From contig NC_087062.1 of NCBI RefSeq assembly GCF_963678635.1, positions 3,435,556-3,499,555 on the forward strand: a stretch of DNA of 64,000 nt, given 5' to 3'. Under the pieces are notes generated by a model. That model had not been told where the DNA came from. It made no database searches and saw only the letters and a list, made by a program, of their open reading frames with translations. This stretch comes from Symsagittifera roscoffensis (Eukaryota > Xenacoelomorpha > Acoela > Convolutidae). Position numbers and translations under genes: made by a program. This document shows, piece by piece, positions 51,173-60,316 of the stretch (position 1 is the stretch's first letter; every line of letters starts with the position of its first letter).

Positions 51173-53563
51173 TTACAGCCATTCACAGTCCGATCTGCTT
51201 CCTGTTGTTTTTTTGCAAATCATGCCATACCATACTGTTTCAGCGATGTCAGCATATTTGGATTCCGATATGTTACCACAAACTAAGTGATACCAATTCA
51301 AACAAGCTTCGCATTATACCCCTTTATTCCGATATGTCACCTTTTTTGTGACATCCAGGACACACTTCCTCGTTACCCTCATTTAGCACAGTCAGTTTTG
51401 GTGTTTCTTTTTTTAATGCAGGTTCCTACTCTTTGAGCCACAAGTTGGCCAATATTACTGCAAGGGAGGCGCCCATTGCTGAACTATCTTTTTGTACATA
51501 CCACAAACCATTGCATTTAAAGTGTACCTCACTCACTGCCAAATTCAGTAGTTTTTTCATAGTCTTGCGATATGTTTCCGGAGGGTTGATTTGCTCATAT
51601 AATCTCCTCGGGGCTATTTCCACCGCTTCATTGAGCGGAACATTAGTGTACAAACTCTTTTTATCAAGAGAGATTATACTCTCATCAGAGTCCAACTCAG
51701 TTTTCTCTAAGATCTCCCTGGACATTTGAACGTTGGTTTCTATGTTTGCCCCCTCAATTTCATCAAAGTGCTATGCCAATGTTTTATTTAGGTTGTCATA
51801 TGAGCTACCAGCTAAAGAAAGAACGGGACGAAGTGGTGTGCCTTGTTTGTGTACTTTTGCTAACCCATACAGCCTAGCCGGCTGAGCTCTCGTTGATATC
51901 AACTTAGTATACAGCGCTTCGCTAATCTCGTCCTTCTTTTTCATGGCGGGTAATTCTTTGTGTATGTATTTTTCAATTTTCGTAATCACGCTGTCTGTCA
52001 GATTATTCCTCTCACTAAAATGTTCTGCCTGTAATAGATTTTTCAGTTTTTTTCTTATGTTCTCTTTTTCATTACACAAAAACCCACCCTCTTGTCAAAC
52101 GGCACTGCCAGAAGACCGTTGTCCTTCAAATACTTTCTGGCTTTTTCAATACCCTTGTCAGAGGAGATCTGTTTCTCATTCTTAGCATATCTCTTTGCAG
52201 CTGCTTCAATCTCACATAATTTTTCTCCGGGTAGTCCATTTAACTTCAGTTCAGACAAAAAAAACTATCAATGTCAGCAAGGAAGTGAATTTCATTGAAT
52301 TTGTCTCGTACCAGATGTTTTGGTCCAAAACATAAGACTTCCCGCAGCCAAACCGGCAAAATCACTTCATCTAAAATTCTAACTGACCGTTCGTCCAAGT
52401 TTTTTGTTGGTCTATCCTGTCTTTCCGAAAGTTTTTCAAGCTTTCTCTTATGTTGGCTTATCAAGTTATTAACACTACACCTTTCTTGCAGGTTCAGATA
52501 GATGTTTACCGAAGGCCACCACTTCTCATCTATACCCCCTTCTCACTAACTCTCTTGCTTTTGCTAGGTTACCCGATGCATTGGCCATATCTGCTTTTGC
52601 CTGGCTTATCTCAGATCTCAAGAGTTTCAGTTGGACGCTGTGCACCGCTTGATCCGAAAAAAAAACACCGTTATCAGGCACGCGAAACCGTAAAAAATCT
52701 GGTTTAATGTCGTTATTGAGACATTTTCTCAGAAACTTATTTCTCAGGAAACTGCTATTAATGAAATGTTTTAAATAATCTAACCCAAGTTTCCAAGTGA
52801 GTTTTTTTTAGGACCAATCTAAGGAGTGGTGGTGGCATCAAAATTGCGGTCATCTGTTCTTTGCAGGCCACGAGCACTTAAACTCATGTGGCACTCAGCA
52901 AAAAAAACAGCCCCAACAAAGTCTTACCACTTATTGGTCGTTCGGCTCCGGCTGGAGGTCCCGAGCCAACACCTCCGCTCTCCGCACTTTTGACCTGCGG
53001 CGTCCCTGCGATGGTTTCTTGGTCTGGGCCCGTATCCTTGAGAAAATACTTGGCAGATGGTCTCGATGGGACAGCACCACCCGTGGTGACTCCAACTCCA
53101 ATTCACTTGACTGGTGTAGTTGAAGATACTCTCTGAGGACCGCGGGATTCTGTCTCTTCTTAATAGAGAAACAATTCTACCGGTTGTTTTTACGACGATT
53201 ATCTCTCTCTTCCGCAGATCCTCAAAAATATCGGTAGTGCTCATTTTCCTGCAGTAGACAATGCCACTTATTTGTCTTCGCTTCGAAATACGCCACAAAT
53301 TTATCAAGTGGGCAGGGCATATAGTTGTTCGTGCGGTGGGAGGATTTGCTGTTGTTCAGCACGTCGTGTCAGATAATAATCTGCATACTGGCCAGAGGTT
53401 TCTGTTCCAATAATACTCGTAAATCCTTCCCCCTGTTCAAGGTATTGGAGTTCAAAGAAAGGCCGGGGACTGCGTAGACTTTCTGCTGCGTCTCTTTCCG
53501 TTCCTCTAGCTCAAGATCTTTCAGGCTGTGATAAAGGGAATTGGCAGCTACAATCATCGCCAT
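51173..53563 (-). pseudogene. Penelope-like element ORF: N-terminus, RT and PHD finger, copy 2
   Basis: Read leftward from the ATG at 53,563 (MAMIVAANSLYHSL). An N-terminal part in broken frames (53,563-52,480) is followed by LERQ-type and basic segments (52,464-52,055), then RT: PARLYGLAKVHKQGTPLRP (about 51,900), motif A KKSLYTNVPLNEA, motif B SSAMGASLAVILANLWL, and a PHD-type finger. RLYGLAKVHK and SLYTNVP are hallmarks of PLE RTs. Motif B is followed by a TAG stop (KE*), and the PHD part has another stop. RT motif C (YVDD-like) is not found. Non-functional. It would be copied by target-primed reverse transcription with GIY-YIG nicking. Confidence 0.8.
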
Positions 53564-53728
53564 TTTAGCTCAAACACTACTGACATTATGAACAAATAGA
53601 GAAAAAAATTTCGAATTAATGACTGTTTTCCTTAGAGGAATATAACAGTTTGCTTATAGCTTATCGCTAAAAAAGGTTAGAATTTAACAAAAATGGTTAT
53701 AAGAAATTTAAAATGTTAATTCAAACGT

Positions 53729-53754
53729 TTTCGCACATTTTGGTGCATCATCAG
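53729..53754 (-). ncRNA. Hammerhead-ribozyme-like core (3)
   Basis: Minus strand: CTGATGA, T, GCAC-CAAAAT-GTGC, GAAA, then ACGTTTGAATTA. It lies upstream of the minus-strand PLE ATG. Flanks are diverged from copies 1-2 while core and helix are kept, which favours constraint. Confidence 0.45.
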
Positions 53755-54239
53755 GATTAAAAAAATTTTAAAAATGTTTACAGAATGATCAAAGATCTGA
53801 AAAATGAGAATCATGTCTAAAAAGGGCTCTAAAACTTTTTAACCAATCAAACTTAAGCAACTGTAATTACGTAATAAATTACGTAATCATGAATAACAAT
53901 TTCCTGTAAATTTCTGAGATTTTTTATATTGTTGTTCTTCCATGTTTATAAAATTTCGATTTGAGATTATTTTCGATTCTGACATGTCAGTTTTTTTTAA
54001 CTTGTAGCCATGTTCTACAAAGACTATAATTTCAGATTCATTTTATAACCATGGAAGATCAAAAAACTAAAAAGTCTCAGAAATTTACAGGAAAATGTTA
54101 TTCCTGATTAGGTAGTTTATTATGTTATTAGAGTTGTTTAAATTTGATTAGTTTAATTGTTTTAGAGCTTTTTTTAGACTTGTTTCTCATTTTTCAGATC
54201 TTTGATCGTTCTGTAAGTATTGAAAAAAAACTTTTAATC

Positions 54240-54264
54240 CTGATGATGCACCAAATAAGTGAAA
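54240..54264 (+). ncRNA. Degenerate hammerhead-like core (4)
   Basis: CTGATGATGCACCAAATAAGTGAAAACG: the CTGATGA and GAAA boxes are kept, but stem II is reduced to CAC/GTG. Probably inactive. Confidence 0.3.
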
Positions 54265-54315
54265 ACGTTTGAATTAACATTTTAAAATTCTTATAAAGAC
54301 ACGGATGAGAACCGA

Positions 54316-54981
54316 CCAAATCCCCACTTCCATGTGCACCTGGTGCTAATTTTAACTTAACTCATGCGCTTCACTGTGCACAGGGTAGTTTAGTTACATA
54401 CATATAAGACACAATGAAATTAGAGACACTTTCGCCAACCTCATGAACGAGGTTTGCCATGACGTCGAGATTGAGCCGAAACTTCAGCCGTTGCAAGGCG
54501 AAAGCTTTGTCAACAATTCCACTACAACTGAAGATGAGGCACGACTTGATACTAAGGCAAATGGTTTCTGGGGTTCACGATTCAGCTGCACTTTCTTTGA
54601 TGTGAACATTTTCAACTCCCATGCCAAAACATCGCGAAAATTGCATAAACACGCACACAGATACCATTAAACGCTGAAGAACTCCAAATATCAGCAAAGA
54701 ATTTTAAATGTAGAGTAGTGTAGCTTCTGCGCGCTAATTTTCGGATGCACCGGTGGCGCTGCTCTAACAGCCACGAGGACGATGCAGCGTTTAGCCGAAA
54801 AACTAGGTGAAAAAAGACAAAAAAGCTATCCAGAATCTACAAACTACATAAGAATTAAAATAAGCTTCGCGCTCCTGAGGAGCTCTATAATGTGTATAAG
54901 GGGGTGCAGATCGCTACGCAAAGTTCAATTTATCGACAACTCCATAAGCGCTATTGTAGAGGAAGGACGGCTGAGATAAAT
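54316..54981 (+). pseudogene. REL-domain C-terminal fragment of an RT/REL retrotransposon
   Basis: Reads LTHALHCAQGSL, RHNEIRDTFANLMNEVCHDVEIE, then EDEARLDTKANGFW and CTFFDVNIFNSHA (the D...D-V-N pattern, with Asn in place of the usual Lys), then frameshifted LGCTGGAA, TMQRLAEKLGEKR, SFALLRSSIMCIRG and IVEEGRLR. Homologous to 25,882-26,625 but a different subfamily with a longer C-terminus. The 5' RT is absent; the PLE terminal repeat abuts its left end. The duplicate begins at 63,460. Confidence 0.75.
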
Positions 54982-55630
54982 TAACAATACGACGATGCAT
55001 TTAATGCTGATTTATGACTTCATTGCTGATATATATGCATTTTTATAACGCTGGTTTGGCCCTATCCAGCTTGTGCACTTACCGTAACTAAACGGAAGGG
55101 CCGCTTTTGTAATTTAGGAAAAAATTATCATTCCATATTCAGAAAATTCTAAGGATTTTGACTGGAATTTGTTATGAAGGGACTCCTGACTGTAACCTCG
55201 GTTACTATGTTACTTTTGACCTTCTGATTATCTTTGAAAAAAAAAGACTTAAGTGAATTATTTGGTGATTGAATTTTTAACCCAGTTTCCTTATTATAGC
55301 AGATTATTATCAAGACTTTTTTTATAATTGAATACATAATTTAGTTTCCTTATTATAGCAAAAAAAAACTAAATTACAGAAGGGGCCCTTCCTTATTATA
55401 GCAGAAAAAAAAGGAGAAAGAAGACATTTTATTTACGACACAAAGTAGCATCAGTAGAGTTAAGTATTTAATGGATTCTTACTATGCGTTAGCAAGGTCG
55501 CAAAACGTTGTTTCGACTGCGGCTGTCTTTGTTCTGCCGCTTGATTTTAAACTACTTGAACAATAAACAAATTATTCATCCAATTGGTTGGCGCAAATTT
55601 CAACCATATACACATTTGGTGCCCTTCTCT
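54982..55630 (+). other. 3' UTR of REL fragment and flanking AT-rich sequence
   Basis: Contains the conserved 3' hairpin in sense orientation (55,058-55,102: GGCCCTATCC ... GGAAGGGCC). After about 55,115 the sequence is AT-rich with two CCTTATTATAGCA words (near 55,350 and 55,390); nothing else is recognised. Confidence 0.55.
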
Positions 55631-55635
55631 TCACA

Positions 55636-55855
55636 TCCTGAAAATAAAGATTCTGATAGAATAAACTAAGGAAATCAGGAAATGTCATGTAAAATTTCCT
55701 GTTTACATTTCCAGTTGGTTTACATTTCCAGTTATTCTATCAGAATCCTGAAAATAAAGATTCTGATAGAATAAACTAAGGAAATCAGAAAAAGTCATGT
55801 AAAATTTCCTGTTTACATTTCCAGTTGGTTTACATTTCCAGTTGCTTCTTTTAAT
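55636..55855 (+). repeat. 110-bp tandem repeat with perfect 16-bp stem
   Basis: TCCTGAAAATAAAGATTCTGATAG starts at 55,636 and again at 55,746; about 100 of 110 bp are repeated. At the junction TTATTCTATCAGAATC (55,732-55,747) and GATTCTGATAGAATAA (55,759-55,774) form a perfect 16-bp inverted repeat around an 11-nt loop. TTTACATTTCCAGTTG is duplicated inside each unit. Confidence 0.85.
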
Positions 55856-55969
55856 ATTGCCAGGAGAAAAAGCTTGCATCCATCCGATTGTCTCCATCCG
55901 TTTAGTTCGATTGCGGTTCAAGATGTGGTGTAACGAGTGGTCTTACGAGGTTAATATCGAGACCAAAAA

Positions 55970-56115
55970 GTTTTGTCATGACCTAATTTGCCCGCATGCC
56001 AATGTTATATCAATCGGACGATCAAAACTTGTACCGGTGGTAGAAAGAGCCCATGTAACGGATCAATTGAGGAATCCCCCCACCCGTAACGACCAGTTGA
56101 GCTATCTCTCCCCCC
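55970..56115 (-). other. Possible tRNA-derived SINE head
   Basis: The minus strand has TAGCTCAACTGG (56,104-56,093), a close match to the RNA polymerase III A box, and TTTTGATCGTCC near 56,027-56,016 as a weak B box. A second A-box-like TAGCTCAATAGG lies at 56,564-56,553 (minus). The spacing is longer than in a tRNA, so this is only a suggestion. Confidence 0.25.
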
Positions 56116-56632
56116 CCCCAGCAAAAACGGTAAAACGCTGCAAAAGACGTCAGCAAACGCAAGTTGATGGTTTATGTGTTCCTAGCACGCAATCAATTGA
56201 ATGAGTGAAGTTTATTTTATATGATTATCGAGAAAAGTTATGAAAAAGAAAAATCGAAATTTATTTTTATTGGCAAATTTTTGTTTGGGCGACCATTACC
56301 TCATCGAGGAAAGCGAGTTAGCAGGGTTGGTGCTCTAGCCTTGTATCTGAATAGCAAAAACTGTTCTCCGCAGCATCTTAATATTGTATTAATAGCTTCT
56401 TTCTTTTAATATTCGCTTTATATGCTTCAGTTTTATTGATTCTTTTTTCACTCTGAATGTAATTTTTGAGCCTTGATATTGTAAAGTTTGGCGTTCCACA
56501 TTCGTTGAATCATTAAAACTACTTTCAAGCGGTTATAAACATGTCGCAGGTACCTATTGAGCTATCTCTTCCACGCAAAAGTGTATCATTTAATGTTTTT
56601 GAAGTTCTCATCAATTTTAGATAGTTTTGAAA
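56116..56632. other. AT-rich, no supported gene
   Basis: Only short frames without motifs. A second A-box-like word is at 56,553 and an acceptor-like TCAATTTTAG ends near 56,622, just before the open frame that follows. Confidence 0.4.
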
Positions 56633-57052
56633 ATGTTCAATCTAAGCAGACATCCAGCTGGATACAGTAAAAACTTTTATTTCGACTTAACTAGATCTCT
56701 TTTGAATGCATCAGTCACAGAAGTATGCCACTTGATCAAATCCAGGTGTAGCGGACATAGTACTTTTATTGTTCTGCTATGTGACCAAAAGGGTAGATTG
56801 GAGCAGAATACTACAATTTTCAGTCAAGAAGTTTCATTTAAAATTTTGTCCTGCATGAGCGATGCATATGAGGATTTGATAGATAATCTAACCAAAGGCG
56901 ATGGCTGTAGGATTTTAATCACCAATAGTTATTTCCTTAGCAATTTCCTCGTAAATTACAATACAATGGACTTGTTTCTGGTTATTGATGACTGGGCCGT
57001 TACTTCAAATACACGATACTTTGAACAAGGTGAGCCACTTGATTTTTTTTGA
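56633..57052 (+). CDS. Unidentified open frame or exon (139 codons)
   Basis: ATG at 56,633 to a stop at 57,050. The composition looks protein-like: SRHPAGYSKNFYFDL, a hydrophobic STFIVLLCD strand, a GDGCRILITNSYF segment and a TMDLFLVIDDW strand, an alternation suggesting an alpha/beta fold. A splice-acceptor-like TTTTAG lies just upstream, and a donor-like CAAG|GTGAGC at 57,029-57,035 is inside the frame before the stop, so it may be an internal exon. I do not recognise the family. It lies in a single-copy island between duplicated blocks. Confidence 0.35.
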   Translation: MFNLSRHPAGYSKNFYFDLTRSLLNASVTEVCHLIKSRCSGHSTFIVLLCDQKGRLEQNTTIFSQEVSFKILSCMSDAYEDLIDNLTKGDGCRILITNSYFLSNFLVNYNTMDLFLVIDDWAVTSNTRYFEQGEPLDFF

Positions 57053-57740
57053 TAACCTGAATTTGTCTCATTTCTTACAACTTTCAGATACTACTCTTCG
57101 TAATACTTATGGCTAATACTTATCGCACTGTTACACAAAGTGCTTTTGCTTCATCAGTAACCTTTTCTCTCAAATCTGTTGTAATCCATTGTACTCCGTT
57201 GTCTCCCAAATACTAGTGATATAACTTTTATAGAAAGTGAAAATCAATCAGTGAAGAGCTTTTTAAATAAGAAAAAAGATGTACAGTAAAAAGGAAAATG
57301 TAGTCAAAAGGTACAACCTTTGCTTGCTTTCTATTAAGTTTTTGATCAAAAACTTACAAAAGGTTATACCAAGCTAAGGTTAAACCCCCTGTTTTAAGTT
57401 TTTGTCCTCTTGCTACAAGCTCAATTATTGAAATTTTCCAGAAGGTCTTATCAATTTCTGTCTGAAACCGTAAGAGTGCCATAAGTCCAAATCAGCTCAA
57501 ATATTGTTCGAAGAAAAATACTTTCCCAGCAACAATGTCTTTCTTTTGCATCGAAAAGTAATTTCAGTCATAATATTTGCGAAATTATATTTACTTCAGT
57601 ATCAATGCCACATATTGTAAGCCGGAATAACCCGTTTTTCAGATCTTTTCAGGAACTGCGAAAAAGTAAAACATTGTTTGTTTACTCGAAATTCTCATGG
57701 TAGCGTTCTTTACTGCCTTTGAACTCATCGTGTTGTCACT
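57053..57740. other. AT-rich, no supported gene
   Basis: No coding motif, RNA gene or repeat copy is recognised. Confidence 0.4.
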
Positions 57741-57959
57741 CTATTCCTGGTCTCTTGTCGCGTCAGTAATATCTGGTAAACTTGGAACATCTTGGGCGTC
57801 TCCTGTGTTTAGTTTAACACCAATATTTCGTCTTTTTCTTTTTCTTCTGTCCATTTGCTCGTCAACTGGTGTTGGGTTTTTTTCCACGTATTGAACTTTC
57901 TCGTGCTCGGTAATTTTCATCAGTACATCAAACGCAGGGTGCTGGGCGTTCACTCTCAT
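57741..57959 (-). CDS. Unidentified open frame with basic segment
   Basis: The frame is open from about 58,056 on the minus strand; the first ATG is at 57,959. It reads EAARWIKNCKLECSR, then MRVNAQHPAFDVLMK, a basic DRRKRKRR stretch that could be a nuclear localisation signal, and an acidic end. The HP-bearing segment followed by a basic tail loosely recalls the C-terminal region of MULE/FLYWCH transposase proteins, but this is weak. No clear splice signals. Confidence 0.3.
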   Translation of the reverse strand: MRVNAQHPAFDVLMKITEHEKVQYVEKNPTPVDEQMDRRKRKRRNIGVKLNTGDAQDVPSLPDITDATRDQE

Positions 57960-58056
57960 CTTGATGAATAGCAGAAATTGTGTGTCGTTGCGCGAACACT
58001 CCAGTTTACAATTTTTAATCCATCTTGCTGCTTCATTTTGTGAATATTCACCTCCG

Positions 58057-59313
58057 GGTTATCACTGCTTCGCTCATCTAACCGACGAAATTTTGAATCT
58101 AACGACGACTCCTGTTTTATACGTCGCAAAAGATTTGCCTGATTGTAATTAACTGTCCTGTCTAATGACCCTTGGATATTCTCAAGAACTTTTTCAAAAA
58201 CCTCAAGATGAGTTAATGCTACCTCCAGCCTACTATTATGCTCAATTGTTTAAAATTGACCGTTTTCTAATAAAAATTAAAATTGATCAGACACTTCAAA
58301 AAAAACAATCTGATAGTGAAACTTTTTTTAAAAATTCTAATAAAAGAGGCAATTGAGTTTTTGACGGGCTAATAAAACTAAAGAAAAAAATAACAAGAAT
58401 TTTTAATCAGTTTTCAAAATTTTTTCAGAGATTTCCTATATTAAAATTTTCATAAAATTGGAGATTCCCGATCCTACAGTAACTTAATGTCTGCGTACAT
58501 TCAGACGTCGCATTCTTTGCCTCCACGCGAGAAGTAGAATTTTGCTTGACGGCGTTTTGCTTGCTCTTCAAAAAAAAATTATAAAAAGCTATTGTATGTT
58601 GCTTTCAGTGGGACGTTTTTATATCTATATATTTCGATTTTATATGCAGATGTGGGCATAAACATCTTGCTTTCATGCTTTTGAACATTTTATGTTTACA
58701 TGTTTAACGGTACAACTTTTGGACGTTCAAGCATTATCGTCTATTTCAACGCAAGGGAATGTAATTTTATTTCAAAACCAAATCATTAGTTATGTAATTT
58801 TTCAGTATACATCCAACTTTCTGATTTCATCATTTTATAAAATTTTTGCAACTTCATATGGAACAACTTTTAAGAAATCTAAAATTACCATCCCTGCAGT
58901 AAAACGCTGTCCAGATACTCTTAGGCAAATCTGACCTCCAAATATGACTGCTCATCAGTTTCAAGTTTTGAGATGTGCCTTTTTTTAATCAGACAAAAAG
59001 TCAATTTTTTGGTGCAATGCGGCTAAGGTATTATCAGAAGAAGAGGTTTTGAAAATGTTTACATTATAAACAGAGCGATCAAAGATCTAGAAAAATGAAC
59101 AAACTTGTCCTCAAAATGCTGTTAAAATTCTGACCAATCAAAAACAAACAATTTTAATTCATAATAAATTATTTAATTTTCTTAACACTTTCCTGTAAAA
59201 GTCAGAGATTTTAGTTTTCTGTTCTTTCATGGTTATGAAATTTCGATAAGAGATTTTTGTTTTGATCTTGACATGTCAGTTGTTTTGAACTTTAAGCCAT
59301 GTTATTCATAGAC
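58057..59313. repeat. Junction and AT-rich repeat, third copy
   Basis: Unique sequence to 58,221, then the copy of 49,078-50,169 (AT-rich degenerate satellite plus the left PLE terminal-repeat arm). No gene is supported. Confidence 0.8.
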
Positions 59314-59819
59314 TATAGTTTTAGTGTTAATTCCCGGCTCCTGAAGTCATCGCGTGTGTTGATTTTGCGGCCTTCAAAGATGCAAAATTTCTAGTGTAAT
59401 TGTCTTGTGAGTGTTGCGTTGCCTGTTTTGTCTATAACCTCTGAGATAACCTCAGCAGTACCAATTATCTCTTTACTACATTCTAGCAATTGCTGTCCTA
59501 CTGGGAGTCCTCTTGGTGATGTTCATCAATCCTCGTGGCTAAATGTCGCAGTGTCTGGCCGACATAGGTGGTGTTACATCCCCTACATGTAAGCTCATGC
59601 ACCACTTTGGATCTCACTTAACGTGCAAGTTTGGAGGGATGTCATCCTGTTTTTATTCTCCTTGCAACAACTATTTGTGCCCCGGATATTTGCCTCACTT
59701 TTGCAGCTAGTTGTTGAAATGGATTGCCTCGACATTAGTAGTATTAACTTCATATGCCACTATGAAATTACTAGTCAGGAGCCGGAAATTAACACTAATT
59801 CAGGAGCCAGGAGTTAACA
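59314..59819 (-). pseudogene. PLE GIY-YIG endonuclease segment, copy 3
   Basis: Copy of 50,170-50,675 with the same frameshift between IDEHRQ and SPVGQQLLEC and the same enclosing inverted terminal repeats, so the damage precedes the duplication. Confidence 0.75.
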
Positions 59820-60097
59820 CTAAATTTTAGTCAAAAAAAACATGGCTAAAATTTAAAAAACTGACATGTCAGAATCAAAAATACTCCCAAATCGAAATTT
59901 TATAACAATGAAAAAACAAAAAACTAAAAAATTTCAGAAAGTTACAGAGGAAAATGATATTAATGATAACATAATTTCTTATGTAATTACAGTTGTTCAA
60001 GTTTGATTGGTAAAAATGTTTTAGAGCACTTTAAGACATGTTTCTCATTTTTCAGATCTTTGATCGTTTTGTAAGTTATGTTTAAAAAAATTTAATC

Positions 60098-60122
60098 CTG
60101 ATGATGCACAAAATGTGCGAAA
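60098..60122 (+). ncRNA. Hammerhead-ribozyme-like core (5)
   Basis: Copy of the motif at 50,954: CTGATGA, GCAC-AAAAT-GTGC, GAAA. Confidence 0.4.
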
Positions 60123-60316
60123 ACGCTTGAGTAAATATTTCAATTTTCTGTTAAATTCTAACCCTTTTTAGCGACAAGCTATAAGCAAACTAAGGAAAAC
60201 AGTCATTAATGCGATTTTTTCCCCTATTTGTACAGAACTTTAATACCGTTTTTTGTTCAAATTTTCAGTAGTGTTTGAGTTAAAATGGCGATGATTGTTT
60301 CTGCCAGCTCGCTTTA

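Larger units (their letters stand above)
42759..51605. repeat. 4.42-kb tandem duplication
   Basis: 42,759-47,182 and 47,183-51,605 align at offset 4,424-4,425. The first copy breaks inside the PLE RT at GATTTGCTCATATAAT and joins AAGACTGTGCAAAATTATTC, the start of copy two. Copy two continues into the rest of the RT. Identity is high, with scattered single-base changes. Confidence 0.92.
53564..54300. repeat. Back-to-back inverted PLE terminal repeats, copy 2
   Basis: The left arm (53,990-53,564, minus sense) leads into the minus-strand PLE ATG. The right arm (54,045-54,300, plus sense) leads into the REL fragment. Both contain AAATTTACAGG, TTTTTCAGATCTTTGATC and a hammerhead-like core. The centre is near 54,000-54,040, with CTGACATGTCAG at the hinge. 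A near-palindrome of this size is prone to rearrangement. Confidence 0.7.
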
